The notes: generated by a model from the sequence alone, not told the origin. A DNA stretch of 64,000 nucleotides from Pseudomonadota bacterium (GCA_018241365.1 JAFEDX010000198.1:51693-115692); one strand, 5' to 3'. Positions 47,153 to 58,256 are shown, counted from the first letter of the stretch. Program-made: numbers and translations.

Positions 47153-50100
47153 ATGACGCCATGGCGCCACCACCTGCGCCGCGCGCGTTTCGCGCTGACC
47201 GCGCTGGTCGCGGTGGTGATCATTGCCGCCGCGGTGATGATGGGCGTGGTGCAGGCGTTGTTGCCGCTCGCCACACACTATCCCGATTTCATCGCCCGCC
47301 AGCTGTCCGCTCGTCTGCACCGCCCGGTGAAATTCGCGACGATCCGCAGCGAATGGCAGCCGTCCGGGCCATTGTTGACGGTGCGCGACCTGACCTTGGG
47401 CCCGGGCCAGCCCGGAGGGCGGTCCATCACCTTGCCGCACGCGGCATTGAAGTTCGATTTCGGCGCCTGGCTGCGGCCGGCGCATCGCTGGATCACCTTG
47501 CGCCTCAATGGCATGGAATTGCGTCTGGAACACTCGACCGCGGGCTGGCAGGTGGTCGGATTCGGCACGCCGGGCAGCGAGACGCATGCCTCGTTGCAGT
47601 CGTTGCCGGTGGATCTGGATCTCCGCAACCTGCGGGTGGACATCGTAGACGAGGCGGCACAGCGCTCGTGGCAACTGCTGGCGCCCCGGCTGCGGGTCGT
47701 GAACATCGGCGACGCGATCCGGTTCGGCGGCAGCGTTCAGCAGTTGGGTACGCGGCAGGCCGTCACGCTGAGCGGGAGCATGAACACCGCCGCGCGCGAT
47801 TACGACCTGCACGTGGTGACACGCAACCTCGACCTCGCGGCAGCCACCGAGGGTGTCGACCTGCATGGCTACAGCGTGCGCGGCAGCGCCGATCTCGAAT
47901 GGTGGGGCAGCTGGCGCGGCGGGAAACTGGATTCGACGGCGGCCCGCTACACCGTGCGCGACCCCGCGGCCAGCGGGCCGGACGGACGCAGGACCGCACT
48001 GACCCTGCTGGCGGGTGTGGTGCGGGCCAGTCGCGTGGCGGACGGATGGAATATCGCCTGGCGCGGCCCCGGCAAACCTCGCGCGGGCATCGATGCCGCT
48101 GGTGGTGCCCTGGTCCAGTTGCGAAAACACGGCCCGAACGCCTGGCAGGTGGCGGCCGCCGCACGCGCGATCGACGTGACCCCGTGGCTGGCTTTGCTGG
48201 CCATGGCACCGCAGACGCCCAGGGGCTTGGCCGATTGGGTTGCGCACGCGCAGCCGCACGGGCAGATCGATTCGGCTGCACTGGTCTGGGATGGCAAGGA
48301 CCGCTACGCCGCGACGCTGCGGTTTGCGGGCCTGCGTGCGGCAGCCAGCGGCGCGGTGCCGGGGCTCGCGCTTGCGGGCGGGATCCTGCGCGCCGACCCC
48401 GAAGCGGTATCGCTGGAATTGCCGCGGCAGCCAGCCGTGCTTGCGCTCGCCGATGTCTTCCGCAAGCCGTTCGTGTTCACGGATTTCGGCGGCAGCTTCG
48501 TCGCGTGGCGCGAGGAAGGCTTGTGGAACCTTGCCGCCGATGACTTGCATTTCAATACCGGTGAGCTTGCGGGGAACGGCCGCGCGCATCTCATCTGGCT
48601 GGGCCATGGACATGCGCCGTTCCTGTCGGCGTCGGCCGCGCTCGAACGCGGCAAGGTGGTGGATGCGAAATTGTTCTGGCCGTATCGCAGCATGCCGCCA
48701 TCACTGGTGGCGTGGCTGGACCGCGCGCTGGTCGGCGGCGAGGTCACGATGGGGCGGGTGCTGGTCCGCGGCAATCTCGGCGACTGGCCGTTCCTTGCCC
48801 ACCAGGGACGTTTCGAAGCCATCGGCGCGGTGCACCGTGCCGAGTTCGACTTCGCGGACGCTTGGCCGCATGCAACCGATGTGGACGCAGCGCTCGATTT
48901 CGTGGACAACCACATGGGCATCGTCGCGACGCAGGCGAAAGTGCAGGGCGTCACCGCGACCCATGCGGTGGCCACCATCCCCGATCTCGGCAACGGTGTC
49001 TTGAACCTCGACATCCGTGGCAGCGGGACCGGGCCGGAATTGCTGGATTTCGTCCGCCACAGTCCAGTTGGCGCCGGCGCCCTGGATGCCCTGAGCGGGC
49101 TGGTGGTGGGCGGTACCGGGAAGTTCGGGATCAAGTTGGCGATACCGCTGGGCGATGCTTCGAAGTTCAGCCTGGCCGGCACGGTTGACCTGGCCAGATC
49201 GGACGTGACTGCCGACAAGTGGAAACTGGCGCTGAAGGGCCTCACCGGCCCGCTCGCAATCGACGCCACCGGCTTCCGCGCGCAAGGGCTCACCGCGACG
49301 TTTCGTGGCGCGCCGGCAAGGCTTTCGATGGCGGTGGGCAGCAGCAACGTCGCCAATCCAGGCGACATCGTCGAGGCGTCGATGGATGCCAGCGTGTCGG
49401 CACAGACCCTGGTACAGGGTTATCCCGACCTCGCTGCGCTGGTCGCCCACGCCCGCGGCGTCGCACCTTTCCGCATCGGCGTGCAGGTGAAGGCGGCTGC
49501 CGGCAAGGTGCCGGTGACTCCGATCCTCAACGTGCAATCCAGCCTTGCCGGCATCGCGCTGGATTTCCCGGCACCGCTGGACAAGCCCGCGGCAGAGACC
49601 CTGCCCCTGAACCTGACATTGCAGCTGCCGCTTGAAGGCGCGCCCCTGACGGTGTCGCTGGGTGAGGTGTTGCAGGTGCGCGGACGGCTCGCCGATCCCG
49701 GGCGCCGGATGCCGACCGCGCTGGCGATGAATTTCGGCAACACCTTGCCCGACAATGTTCCGGCACAAGGGCTGGTGGTGGGCGGGCGTGCCGCGCGCCT
49801 CGACATCAGCGGCTGGATCCAGCAGGCCATCGGCTCGCCGTCAGGCGGTGCGTTCCCGCAGTTGAGCCAGGCGCATGTGGGTACCGGCAACGCCGAGGTG
49901 TTCGGGACGGCGCTCGGTCCGCTGCAATTCGATTTCGAGGCGGGCGCGCAGGACGATGCCATCGGTTTCGACGGTCCGGCGGTGAAAGGCACGCTGCAGT
50001 TGCCGACCAGCAATGTCATGGTACGTGGCATCACCGCGCAGTTCGAACATCTGTACTGGCCGGAGCCGCCGCCTGCGAAGCAGCCGTCACTGCCTGAACC

Positions 50101-51058
50101 ACCGCCAGTCACCTCGCCGGTCGCGCCGTCGGCGATTCCACCGTTGCACGCCACCATCGGCGATTTGCGGCTCGGCAACGCGCATCTTGGCGAGACCGTT
50201 TTCGAAAGCACGCCCACGCCGGCGGGAATGCACATCAGCCGGTTCGACTCGAAGGGCGCGGATTTCACCATCCAGTCGCATGGCGACTGGAATGGCACGC
50301 GCGCGTCCAGCCAGACGCACATGGTCACCGATATCGCTTCGCATGATTTCGGCAAAACGCTGGAGGCGTTCGGGTTCAGCGGCCTGCTGGCGGGCGGTCA
50401 GGACTCGCATGTCCACATCGACGGCACCTGGCCGGGCGCGCCGTCGGGATTTTCGCTGGCATGGATGGACGGGACGCTCGGCATCAAGGTGGGCGAGGGA
50501 CGCATCCTCGCCGTGAAACCGGGATTGGGCCGCCTGCTGGGCCTGTTGTCGCTGCGCGAATTGCCGAGTCGCCTGATGCTGCACTTCGGCGACGTGTTCA
50601 AGTCGGGCTTTGGATTCGACGCGGCGAGCGCGGATTTCACGCTCAAGGATGGCAGCGCGTACACGCGAGACATGCTGATCACCGCGCCTGCCGCGCAGAT
50701 CGCGATGGTGGGGCGCGCCGGATTCCGCCTCCACGACTACGACCTGACGGTGGATGTCACGCCGCACGTCGGCGGCACGCTGCCGGTGGTCGGCGCCGTG
50801 CTCGGTGGCCCGGTTGGCGCGGCGGCGGGGCTGGTCGTGCAGGGTCTCGTCGGCAAGGGCATCAACAAGGCCGCAGGCAGCCTTTATCGCGTCACCGGAA
50901 GTTGGGAAAAGCCGCAGATCGTGACCGTTGCATCCGCGCCCGCGCCGGCAAGCGCGGGGTCCACCGCGGCGCCTGCCACGTCGCCGGCGACAGAAGGGCC
51001 GTCTGCCACCGCGTCCCCCGTCTCGTCGGCGCCGGCTGCGGCTTCAAGCGGTGGATGA
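47153..51058 (+). CDS. yhdP: YhdP family AsmA-like envelope protein
   Basis: This is a 1301-residue protein of the YhdP/TamB/AsmA-like group, proposed to bridge inner and outer membranes and move phospholipids. One membrane anchor lies at residues ~14-38. A long beta-rich groove region follows, beginning [19 protein letters not shown]. The AsmA-like C-terminal part has [20 protein letters not shown] and [20 protein letters not shown]. The tail from about residue 1255 is low-complexity Ala/Pro/Ser. It lies between rng and tldD as in E. coli. Confidence 0.93.
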   Translation: MTPWRHHLRRARFALTALVAVVIIAAAVMMGVVQALLPLATHYPDFIARQLSARLHRPVKFATIRSEWQPSGPLLTVRDLTLGPGQPGGRSITLPHAALKFDFGAWLRPAHRWITLRLNGMELRLEHSTAGWQVVGFGTPGSETHASLQSLPVDLDLRNLRVDIVDEAAQRSWQLLAPRLRVVNIGDAIRFGGSVQQLGTRQAVTLSGSMNTAARDYDLHVVTRNLDLAAATEGVDLHGYSVRGSADLEWWGSWRGGKLDSTAARYTVRDPAASGPDGRRTALTLLAGVVRASRVADGWNIAWRGPGKPRAGIDAAGGALVQLRKHGPNAWQVAAAARAIDVTPWLALLAMAPQTPRGLADWVAHAQPHGQIDSAALVWDGKDRYAATLRFAGLRAAASGAVPGLALAGGILRADPEAVSLELPRQPAVLALADVFRKPFVFTDFGGSFVAWREEGLWNLAADDLHFNTGELAGNGRAHLIWLGHGHAPFLSASAALERGKVVDAKLFWPYRSMPPSLVAWLDRALVGGEVTMGRVLVRGNLGDWPFLAHQGRFEAIGAVHRAEFDFADAWPHATDVDAALDFVDNHMGIVATQAKVQGVTATHAVATIPDLGNGVLNLDIRGSGTGPELLDFVRHSPVGAGALDALSGLVVGGTGKFGIKLAIPLGDASKFSLAGTVDLARSDVTADKWKLALKGLTGPLAIDATGFRAQGLTATFRGAPARLSMAVGSSNVANPGDIVEASMDASVSAQTLVQGYPDLAALVAHARGVAPFRIGVQVKAAAGKVPVTPILNVQSSLAGIALDFPAPLDKPAAETLPLNLTLQLPLEGAPLTVSLGEVLQVRGRLADPGRRMPTALAMNFGNTLPDNVPAQGLVVGGRAARLDISGWIQQAIGSPSGGAFPQLSQAHVGTGNAEVFGTALGPLQFDFEAGAQDDAIGFDGPAVKGTLQLPTSNVMVRGITAQFEHLYWPEPPPAKQPSLPEPPPVTSPVAPSAIPPLHATIGDLRLGNAHLGETVFESTPTPAGMHISRFDSKGADFTIQSHGDWNGTRASSQTHMVTDIASHDFGKTLEAFGFSGLLAGGQDSHVHIDGTWPGAPSGFSLAWMDGTLGIKVGEGRILAVKPGLGRLLGLLSLRELPSRLMLHFGDVFKSGFGFDAASADFTLKDGSAYTRDMLITAPAAQIAMVGRAGFRLHDYDLTVDVTPHVGGTLPVVGAVLGGPVGAAAGLVVQGLVGKGINKAAGSLYRVTGSWEKPQIVTVASAPAPASAGSTAAPATSPATEGPSATASPVSSAPAAASSGG

Positions 51059-51129
51059 TCGATACGTGCTTGCACACTTGGCAAGCCGCCCTTACGTTGA
51101 GAGGGTCCTGCAGCACACAAGGCGACCCG

Positions 51130-52569
51130 ATGGATTCCCCGCTGGCTCTCGTTGAACGCAACCTGCTTGCGCCGGGCGGACTGTCCACGTCTGACCTCGA
51201 GCGCGTGTTCGCACGCGTGATGGCGCCGTCGATCGACGCGGCCGACCTGTATTTCCAGCATTCGCGCAGCGAATCGTGGGTGCTGGAAGACGGCATCGTG
51301 CGCGACGGCAGTCATTCGATCGAGCAGGGCGTGGGTGTGCGCGCGGTGTCGGGCGAGAAAACCGGTTTCGCGTATTCCGACGACATCGTGTTGCCGCAGT
51401 TGCTGGAAGCGGCTGGCGCGGCGCGCGCGATCGCGCAGTCTGGAAACGGCGCGGGCAAACCGCTGGCCGTGCGTGATGCGCGTGCGCTGTATCCGGCTGA
51501 CGATCCCATCGATGGCCTCGACAACGCGGCCAAGATCGCGCTGCTGCGTGAACTCGATGCGCTGGCGCGCAGTCTTGATCCACGCATCCAGCAAGTCATC
51601 GTCAGCGTCAATGCCACGCACGATTCGGTGCTGGTCGCGGCGGCGGATGGCACGCTGGCCGCCGATGTGCGCCCGCTGACGCGCGTCAACGTGCAGGTGA
51701 TCGCCGAGTCGAATGGCCGCCGCGAATCGGGGTTCGCGGGCGGCGGCGGGCGTTGCGCTTACCGCGAGCTGATCGATTCCGGACGTGCGCACGCGTGGGC
51801 GCGCGAAGCCGTGCGGCAGGCGTTGGTGAACCTCGAAGCCGTCGATGCGCCGGCCGGCACGATGGACGTGGTGCTGGGCCCCGGCTGGCCCGGCGTGTTG
51901 CTGCACGAGGCGATCGGGCACGGGCTTGAAGGCGACTTCAATCGCAAGGGCACTTCGGCCTTCGCCGGTCGCATGGGCGACAAGGTCGCGGCCGAAGGCG
52001 TCACGGTGGTCGATGACGGCACCTTGCCGGGGCGGCGCGGTTCGCTGTCGATCGACGACGAAGGCACGCCCACCCACTGCACCACGCTGATCGAGGACGG
52101 TCGCCTGGTCGGCTACATGCAGGACAAGCACAACGCCCGTCTGATGGGCATGGCGCCGACCGGCAACGGCCGGCGCGAATCGTTCGCGCACCTGCCGATG
52201 CCGCGCATGACCAACACGTACATGCTGGCCGGCCAGCATGATCCGCAGGAGATCATCGCCTCGGTCGAGCGCGGCCTGTACGCCGTCAATTTCGGCGGCG
52301 GACAAGTGGACATCACCAACGGCAAGTTCGTGTTCAGCGCCAACGAGGCCTACCTGATCGAGCACGGCAAGGTCACCCGTCCGGTGAAAGGCGCGACCCT
52401 GATCGGTTCCGGTCCCGATGTGCTCACCCGCGTCGCGATGCTCGGCGATGACCTGAAGCTCGACGAAGGCGTCGGCGTGTGCGGCAAGGAAGGCCAGAGC
52501 GTGCCGGTGGGCGTGGGCATGCCGACGACGAAAATCACCGCGATGACGGTGGGCGGCACGGCGCCATAG
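51130..52569 (+). CDS. tldD: metalloprotease TldD
   Basis: This is a 479-residue subunit of the TldD-TldE (PmbA) metalloprotease, which degrades unfolded peptides and matures microcin-type precursors in E. coli. The zinc site HExxxH is [11 protein letters not shown]. Also typical are [22 protein letters not shown] and the C-terminal [20 protein letters not shown] 51130 is chosen as the family start ([13 protein letters not shown]). Its partner pmbA is nearby, separated by darP on the other strand. Confidence 0.95.
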   Translation: MDSPLALVERNLLAPGGLSTSDLERVFARVMAPSIDAADLYFQHSRSESWVLEDGIVRDGSHSIEQGVGVRAVSGEKTGFAYSDDIVLPQLLEAAGAARAIAQSGNGAGKPLAVRDARALYPADDPIDGLDNAAKIALLRELDALARSLDPRIQQVIVSVNATHDSVLVAAADGTLAADVRPLTRVNVQVIAESNGRRESGFAGGGGRCAYRELIDSGRAHAWAREAVRQALVNLEAVDAPAGTMDVVLGPGWPGVLLHEAIGHGLEGDFNRKGTSAFAGRMGDKVAAEGVTVVDDGTLPGRRGSLSIDDEGTPTHCTTLIEDGRLVGYMQDKHNARLMGMAPTGNGRRESFAHLPMPRMTNTYMLAGQHDPQEIIASVERGLYAVNFGGGQVDITNGKFVFSANEAYLIEHGKVTRPVKGATLIGSGPDVLTRVAMLGDDLKLDEGVGVCGKEGQSVPVGVGMPTTKITAMTVGGTAP

Positions 52570-52576
52570 GTGTTTC

Positions 52577-52676
52577 GTAGGAGCGCCGGAAGGCGCGCCC
52601 ACGGAGATCTTCCATGGATGGCAGCTTCACCGCAGTTCCTTGTGTCGCACGCTGTCGGGCCTGCCGGCCCTCCTAC
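52577..52676. repeat. GTAGGAG repeat pair with a CCATGGATGG hairpin
   Basis: An inward-facing pair of REP-like units begins GTAGGAGCGCCGG (52577) and ends GCCGGCCCTCCTAC (52676). Between them is CCAT-GG-ATGG at 52612-52621. The pair fills the tldD-darP convergent gap and overlaps the darP stop by a few bases; it may terminate both genes. Confidence 0.65.
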
Positions 52677-53191
52677 AAAAGATCGCGCAGGATGCGGAAC
52701 AGCTCACGGGAAGCACGCGGTGGTTTGCCTTTTTCGCGTTCCATGCGGGCTTGCCGAACCAGCGTATGCAGCTGTTGGCGGTCGACGTCGGGATGCGCGG
52801 TGATGAACGTCGTCAGTGCCGCATCGCCGTTTTCTCCCAGCAGGTCTTCGCGCAGGGTTTCGAGGTGGTGCAGTGCGGCAGCTTCACGCGCACCCGTGGC
52901 CTTGTCGTTGGCGAGCGCGGCGCGGGCGACGGCAAAGTCCTCCTCGTCGTGCGCACGCATCAGCTTGGCGAGGTGCGCGAGCTGGCGTTTGTGCGCGACG
53001 TGCGATGGCGTGCGCTGCACTTCGGCGACTTCCTCTCGAATGTCGTCGGGCAGCTCCAGCTTGGCGAGGCGGGCGGGCGGAAGCTCCGACAGTTGCTTGG
53101 CGAAGGTGAGCACGTCCAAGGCCTCGCGGCGGCGCGCGCTGCGGCTGGGGCGGTCGTCGTCGGTCGTCGAGGGTTCGGTTGGGCGTGGCAT
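52673..53191 (-). CDS. darP: ribosome-associated protein DarP (YjgA, DUF615)
   Basis: This is a 172-residue DUF615/YjgA protein, a late 50S-subunit assembly factor. The N-terminus is charged and low in complexity. The helical core has LPPARLAKLELPDDIREEV, HKRQLAHLAKLMR and the C-terminal RELFRILRDLL. ATG 53191 is chosen as the family-like start. It lies between tldD and pmbA on the opposite strand, divergent from pmbA with 47 bp between starts, as in many gammaproteobacteria. Confidence 0.93.
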   Translation of the reverse strand: MPRPTEPSTTDDDRPSRSARRREALDVLTFAKQLSELPPARLAKLELPDDIREEVAEVQRTPSHVAHKRQLAHLAKLMRAHDEEDFAVARAALANDKATGAREAAALHHLETLREDLLGENGDAALTTFITAHPDVDRQQLHTLVRQARMEREKGKPPRASRELFRILRDLL

Positions 53192-53238
53192 GCGCGCTAT
53201 AGTCGGCGGTCGCGGAACAAAGGTCAAAAGGAACGTGC

Positions 53239-54609
53239 GTGAAGACTGCAGTCGTGGCGGCAGATGGCAGCGTGGCTGAACTCGATCGTCTGGCGGAGCT
53301 TGCCGAGGACGTGATTCGGCGCGCAGGCAAGGCAGGTGCATCGCAGGCGGAGGTCTCGGCCAGCGTCGGTACCGGCCTGTCGGTGAACGTGCGGCTCGGC
53401 GAAGTCGAAACCGTCGAACGCAACCGCGATCGCGGCTTCGGGCTCACGGTGTATTTCGGCCAGCGCAAGGGCAGCGCGTCAACGGCCGACCTGAAACCCT
53501 CGTCAATCGAAGCGACGCTGGCGCAGGCCTGTGCGATCGCGCGCTACACCGAGGAAGATCCCTGCGCCGGGCTCGCGGATGCGTCGCGGATGGCCACGGC
53601 GTTTCCCGATCTCGACCTGTGGCACCCGTGGGAGCCGGAGGTCGAGCGCGCCATCGAAATCGGCCGCGCGGTCGAGGCTGCCGGACGCGCGCACGCGGCG
53701 ATCACCAATTCCGAAGGCGCGAGCGTGCAGTGCGGCAGCGGCATGGGCGTGTACGCCAACTCGCTCGGTTTCGTCGGCCGCGAACGTGGCACGCATCACT
53801 CGATTTCCTGCTCGCTGATCGCGGGCAAGGGCGACGCGATGCAGCGCGACGGCTGGTACGAGTACGTCCGCGATGCCAAGGTGTTTCCGGCATTCGACTC
53901 GATCGGCCGCAAGGCCGCCGAGCGTACGGCTGCGCGTCTGGATGCACGCCGGCTCGGTACACGCGAGTGCCCGGTGCTGTTCGCGCCGGAAGTGGCGCGC
54001 TCGCTGATCAGTCATCTCATCTCGGCGATCAGCGGTGGTTCGCTGTATCGCCGCGCCAGCTTCCTGCTCGACCACGCCGGCAAGCCGGTGCTGCCGGCGT
54101 TCGTCAACCTGTTCGAGAAGCCCTTCCTGCCAGGCGGGCACGCTTCCGGTGCGTTCGACGCCGAAGGCGTGGCGACACGCGAGTCCGCGCTGGTGGAGGG
54201 CGGTGTGCTGCAGCACTACGTGCTGGGCAGTTATTCCGCGCGCAAGCTCGGTCTTGAAACCACCGGCAACGCCGGCGGCGTGCACAACCTCGTGGTCGAG
54301 GCCGGTGCACGTGAAGGCGACGCGCCCACGACCTTCGAGGCGATGCTGCAAAGACTGGGAACCGGCCTTGTGGTCACCGAGCTGATCGGGCAGGGCGTGT
54401 CGATCGTGACCGGTGATTACTCCCGTGGCGCCGCCGGGTTTTGGGTCGAGAACGGGGTTATCGCCTATCCCGTGCAGGAGATCACCATCGCCGGCAACCT
54501 GCGCGATTTGTTCATGCGGGTGCAGGCGATCGGCAGCGACGTCGATACACGCGCATCGATCCTGACCGGCTCGATCCTGATCGACCGGATGACCGTCGCG
54601 GGCGAGTGA
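53239..54609 (+). CDS. pmbA: metalloprotease subunit PmbA (TldE)
   Basis: This is a 456-residue partner of TldD. PmbA has the same fold without the HExxxH zinc site, and none is seen here. Landmarks are NVRLGEVETVERNRDRGFGLTVYFGQRKGSAS and the C-terminal GDYSRGAAGFWVENG and VQEITIAGNLRDLF. The start is GTG 53239 after AAAAGGAAC. A GGTCGCGT / ACGCGACC hairpin lies after the stop (54631-54652) but lacks a T run. Confidence 0.94.
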   Translation: MKTAVVAADGSVAELDRLAELAEDVIRRAGKAGASQAEVSASVGTGLSVNVRLGEVETVERNRDRGFGLTVYFGQRKGSASTADLKPSSIEATLAQACAIARYTEEDPCAGLADASRMATAFPDLDLWHPWEPEVERAIEIGRAVEAAGRAHAAITNSEGASVQCGSGMGVYANSLGFVGRERGTHHSISCSLIAGKGDAMQRDGWYEYVRDAKVFPAFDSIGRKAAERTAARLDARRLGTRECPVLFAPEVARSLISHLISAISGGSLYRRASFLLDHAGKPVLPAFVNLFEKPFLPGGHASGAFDAEGVATRESALVEGGVLQHYVLGSYSARKLGLETTGNAGGVHNLVVEAGAREGDAPTTFEAMLQRLGTGLVVTELIGQGVSIVTGDYSRGAAGFWVENGVIAYPVQEITIAGNLRDLFMRVQAIGSDVDTRASILTGSILIDRMTVAGE

Positions 54610-54700
54610 GGCCCGTTGCCTGAACGCCGCGGTCGCGTGCGTCAACGCGACCGGGGGCGCGGGCGTTATCGCCTCTGTCTGCACGAGATGAGGCGACTCC

Positions 54701-56194
54701 ATGGGCATGCCTGGCAATGCCGCCACCGCGGCGGTCAATCGTTTCGGGCTGGGCGCCAAGCCCGGAGAGTTGGCGGGCGTCCACGATCCGCGCGGATGGC
54801 TGGAAGCCCAGATCACGCGCGGGCCGGATGGAGCATCGTTTTTCGCCGGATTGCCAACCAGCCTCGATTACCTGCGCGAGGAAGCCGCGCTGCAGGCGAC
54901 GCGGCGTGAGTTGAAGCAGGGCCAGCGCGGTCGTCGCAACTTCCTGTTCGGCCGGGCGGCGCCCACGGCGACCGATGCGGACGCCGGGGCGGCCGAATTG
55001 AAGAAGGCGCTGCAGCCTTATCGCAAGGAACAGCGCGACGATCTGCTGGCCGAAGCCGCGGTGCGTTACCGCGTGGCGACAGTCACCGATACGCCCTTCG
55101 TCGAACGGCTGGTGCATTTCTGGTCCAACCATTTCGCGGTGTCGGTGGACAAGTTTCCGGCGCGGATGTATGCGGCGCCGATGGAACGCGAGGCGATCCG
55201 CCCGCACGTCACGGGGCGCTTTGCCGACATGCTGCTGGCTGTCGAAATGCATCCGGCGATGTTGCTGTACCTCGACAACGTGCGTTCCGTGGGGCCGAAC
55301 TCGAAGGTTGGACAGCGTGTCGCGATGCGCCTGGCGCGCATGGGGGACATGGCGGAGGGCAAGGCGGGCGGGCTCAACGAGAACCTCGGCCGCGAGGCGA
55401 TGGAGTTGCACACGGTCGGCGTCAACGGCGGCTATACGCAGGCCGACGTCACCGAGTTCTCGCGTGCGCTGACCGGTTGGAGTGTTCCATTCCCGCGCGA
55501 TTTCGCGAACGGCCGGCAGCCGCAGTCGGCTTTTGTGTTCCGCCCGAACACACATGAGCCCGGTACCCGCCGTGTGATGGGACGGACGTTCGCGACGGGC
55601 GGGTTCGAGCAGGGCAAGGAGATCCTGGAGTTTCTCGCGCGCCGGCCGGCGACCGCGAAACACCTGTCGTTGCAACTCGCGCAGCATTTGGTCTCGGACG
55701 ACCCGTCGCCGGCGCTGGTCGAGCGCATGGCGCGGAGCTATCTCGATCACGACACCGATCTTGCGGCGGTCTATCGAACGCTCATCGAAAGTCCCGAGGC
55801 GTGGAACGCAAATGCACGCAAGTTCCGCACGCCGCAGGATTTCGTGATCGCATCGCTGCGCGCTTCCCAGATCGACCTCGGTGGCAAGCCGCAACCAGTG
55901 CTGGCCTTGCTGATGAACATGGGCGAACCGATGTTCGATCCGCGCTCGCCCGCGGGGTTCACCGACAACTCCGCCAACTGGGTCGATCCGGATGCGCTGT
56001 GGAAGCGCGTGCAGGCCGCGGAAGCCTTGTCGGCGCGCGTCGCGCAGGTGAACGCACAGCCACTCGATCTCGCGCAGGACGTGCTCGGCCCGTTGCTGGA
56101 CGACGACACCGCGCAGGCGATCCGGCGCGCCGAATCGCCGCGCCAGGCTCACGCGACGCTGTTCGCGTGCCCGGCTTTCCAGTGGAGGGTCTGA
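54701..56194 (+). CDS. DUF1800 family protein
   Basis: This is a 497-residue DUF1800 protein. Typical stretches are NRFGLGAKPGEL at the N-terminus, LVHFWSNHFAVSVDK, NENLGREAMELHTVG and VTEFSRALTGWSV. The biochemical role is unknown. DUF1800 genes nearly always precede a DUF1501 gene, as here (2-nt gap), and the pair is thought to act together on exported substrates. No signal peptide is evident. Confidence 0.9.
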   Translation: MGMPGNAATAAVNRFGLGAKPGELAGVHDPRGWLEAQITRGPDGASFFAGLPTSLDYLREEAALQATRRELKQGQRGRRNFLFGRAAPTATDADAGAAELKKALQPYRKEQRDDLLAEAAVRYRVATVTDTPFVERLVHFWSNHFAVSVDKFPARMYAAPMEREAIRPHVTGRFADMLLAVEMHPAMLLYLDNVRSVGPNSKVGQRVAMRLARMGDMAEGKAGGLNENLGREAMELHTVGVNGGYTQADVTEFSRALTGWSVPFPRDFANGRQPQSAFVFRPNTHEPGTRRVMGRTFATGGFEQGKEILEFLARRPATAKHLSLQLAQHLVSDDPSPALVERMARSYLDHDTDLAAVYRTLIESPEAWNANARKFRTPQDFVIASLRASQIDLGGKPQPVLALLMNMGEPMFDPRSPAGFTDNSANWVDPDALWKRVQAAEALSARVAQVNAQPLDLAQDVLGPLLDDDTAQAIRRAESPRQAHATLFACPAFQWRV

Positions 56195-56196
56195 AC

Positions 56197-57411
56197 GTGG
56201 CTACGCGACGTCAATTCCTTGTGGGTTCTGCGCTGGGCGCGGCAACCCTGCTGGTCTGGCCGAAGCTCACCTTTGCCGCGACCGGTTCCGACACGCGCTT
56301 CCTGTTCGTGTTGTTGCGCGGCGGGCTGGATGGCCTGGAATCGGTGCCGCCCTACGGCGACCCCGGCTATCAGGCGATCCGTGGCGCGCTGGCCTTGTCG
56401 CCATCGGCAGACAAACCCGCGCACAAGCTCGACAACGTGTTCGCGCTGCATCCCTCGTTCGACTACGCCTCGCAGTTGTACGCGCAGGGCCAGTTCATGC
56501 CGGTGGTCGCGGCGGCGCCGCCGTACTGGGGGCGCTCGCACTTCCAGGCGCAGAACTGCGTCGAAAACGGGACGGCGAAGCCCGATGGCGCGCAGACCGG
56601 CTGGCTGAACCGTTGCATCACCTGTATCCCGGGCGTGGACGGCCTGGCGTGCGCGGCGGTGATGCCGTTGACGATGCGCGGCACCGCGAAAGTCGAGACC
56701 TGGTCACCGCCGCTGCCGACCGAGGTCAATCCGATCCTGTTGCAGAAGCTGCAACCACTCTATGCAGCAGACACACGGCTGGCCGCTCCGTTCGCGCGCG
56801 CGGTGGCGCAGCAGAACGACTCGCCTGTACCGCAATCGGGTGTGGGCACGATGGCCATGCAGAATGGCAAACCCGGCAAGAAGGCGGCGGGCGGCCTGCC
56901 GGTGATGATGGGGGCCGCCGGCGGTTTCATGGGCAAGACCGACGGCCCGCGCATCGCGTTCGTCGAGGACGATGGTTGGGATACGCATGCCAACGAAGCG
57001 GCGATCGTCACCCGCAAGATCGCCGAACTGGATGCCGGCCTGAAGGCGTTCCACGATGCGATCGGCGCGCAGTGGCAACGCACGGTGCTGATCGTTGCAA
57101 CCGAATTCGGCCGCACCGCGCACATCAACGGCACCGGTGGCACCGACCATGGCACCGGCGGCTCGATGTTTCTCGCAGGCGGGGCCCTGCGCGGCGGACG
57201 GGTTGCGGGACAGTGGCCTGGCATTGGTTCCGGCGAGTTGTTCCAGAACCGCGACGTGCACGCGACCACCGACTTCCGCTCGGTGTTCAAGGGCGTACTG
57301 TCGGAGCACCTCGGAGTGCCGGAGTCGCGACTGGAAGCGACGGTTTTCCCGGGCAGCAACGCGGTCGAACCGCTTGGCGGCCTGGTCGCGGCAACGCGCA
57401 CCGCAGCCTGA
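56197..57411 (+). CDS. DUF1501 family exported protein
   Basis: This is a 404-residue DUF1501 protein (alkaline-phosphatase-like fold by family). The N-terminus has a Tat-like signal (TRRQFLVGSALGAATLLVWPKLTFA), though with only a partial twin-Arg context. FLFVLLRGGLDGLE, DDGWDTHANE, TEFGRTAHINGTGGTDHG are hallmarks with potential metal ligands. The start is GTG 56197, 2 nt after the DUF1800 stop, so the two are one operon. Function unknown. Confidence 0.88.
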   Translation: MATRRQFLVGSALGAATLLVWPKLTFAATGSDTRFLFVLLRGGLDGLESVPPYGDPGYQAIRGALALSPSADKPAHKLDNVFALHPSFDYASQLYAQGQFMPVVAAAPPYWGRSHFQAQNCVENGTAKPDGAQTGWLNRCITCIPGVDGLACAAVMPLTMRGTAKVETWSPPLPTEVNPILLQKLQPLYAADTRLAAPFARAVAQQNDSPVPQSGVGTMAMQNGKPGKKAAGGLPVMMGAAGGFMGKTDGPRIAFVEDDGWDTHANEAAIVTRKIAELDAGLKAFHDAIGAQWQRTVLIVATEFGRTAHINGTGGTDHGTGGSMFLAGGALRGGRVAGQWPGIGSGELFQNRDVHATTDFRSVFKGVLSEHLGVPESRLEATVFPGSNAVEPLGGLVAATRTAA

Positions 57412-57510
57412 TCGAACCGGCCCGGAGCAGGTGCTTGACACGCACGCCGGTCGCGAGGACAGTCTTTGCGCGGTCCGTTCCGTCCATCACTGCTTTGAGG
57501 GAGGTATGCG

Positions 57511-57885
57511 ATGAGCGTTCCACCGGAGTCCGTTACACCCCAGCCACCGGTTGCGAGCGGGGGTACCGATGACCGTAACCTGGCGATGCTGACACATTTG
57601 TCGGGCATCCTGTTCGGTTTCATCGTTCCGTTGATCGTCTGGCTGATCAGCAAGGACAACTCGGCCAAGAGTTACCTGACCAATGAGTCGAAAGAGGCGC
57701 TGAACTTCCAGATCACGATCCTGATCGGTTACGTGGTCTGCTGGATCCTGGCCTTCATCTTGATCGGGCTCTTCCTGTTCTGGCTTCTCTGGCTCGCGAA
57801 CCTTGTCTTTTGCATCCTTGCCGCAGTGGCGGTCAACAGCAAGGGAAGTTACAGGTACCCGTTTGCGTTGCGGCTGATCAGTTGA
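57511..57885 (+). CDS. DUF4870 family membrane protein
   Basis: This is a 124-residue protein with a Pro-rich start and a DUF4870 domain: DRNLAMLTHLSGILFGFIVPLIVWLISK, then ESKEALNFQITI and a long hydrophobic C-terminal region. It has three predicted membrane segments. The family is widespread with no known function. It stands alone between the DUF1501 gene and a terminator. Confidence 0.85.
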   Translation: MSVPPESVTPQPPVASGGTDDRNLAMLTHLSGILFGFIVPLIVWLISKDNSAKSYLTNESKEALNFQITILIGYVVCWILAFILIGLFLFWLLWLANLVFCILAAVAVNSKGSYRYPFALRLIS

Positions 57886-57900
57886 GCGCAGGGTGTACTC

Positions 57901-57937
57901 ATCCCGTGCAGCCCATGGATGGGCGTTGACACGGGAT
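57901..57937. repeat. nested hairpin after the DUF4870 gene
   Basis: The outer stem is ATCCCGTG (57901-57908) with CACGGGAT (57930-57937). The inner stem is GCCCAT-GG-ATGGGC (57911-57924). The inner unit belongs to the GGATG-turn hairpins seen elsewhere in this window. Confidence 0.6.
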
Positions 57938-57946
57938 CCATGGGCG

Positions 57947-57976
57947 GGCGCGTCCGTTTCCCGGACGCGCCTTTTC
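57947..57976 (+). terminator. Rho-independent terminator after the DUF4870 gene
   Basis: A 10-bp stem GGCGCGTCCG / CGGACGCGCC with a TTTCC loop (57947-57971) is followed by TTTTC. It ends just before the convergent xseB gene. Confidence 0.8.
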
Positions 57977-57980
57977 GACG

Positions 57981-58256
57981 TCAAGGCTCTGCATCGGGCG
58001 CAAAAGGTCGTGCCGATTCCGGATGCTCGGGATCCAGCAGCAGCTTGACCCGTGCTTCCGCCTGCCCCAGCGTTGCCTGACAGCTGCGGTACAGCGCGAC
58101 GCCGCGTTCGAAGGCGCGCAGCGACTCGTCCAGGCTCATCTCGCCGGCTTCCATCCTCGTGACCAGGGTTTCGAGCTCGGCAAGGGATTGCTCGAATTGC
58201 GCGATGGAAGCGGTATCCGATGCGACCGGTGCGGATTTGGCAGGTGGCTTGGGCAT
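57981..58256 (-). CDS. xseB: exodeoxyribonuclease VII small subunit
   Basis: This is a 91-residue XseB protein. The core is [54 protein letters not shown], the helical hairpin that packs on XseA. The common downstream partner ispA is not here; a terminator follows instead. The ATG at 58256 gives [11 protein letters not shown]. Confidence 0.93.
   Translation of the reverse strand: MPKPPAKSAPVASDTASIAQFEQSLAELETLVTRMEAGEMSLDESLRAFERGVALYRSCQATLGQAEARVKLLLDPEHPESARPFAPDAEP

Noticed and set aside
46374..47274. Open frames on both strands between rng and yhdP
   Set aside because: They run through hairpin repeats, are Arg/Pro/Ser-rich, overlap each other and neighbouring genes, and show no family sequence.
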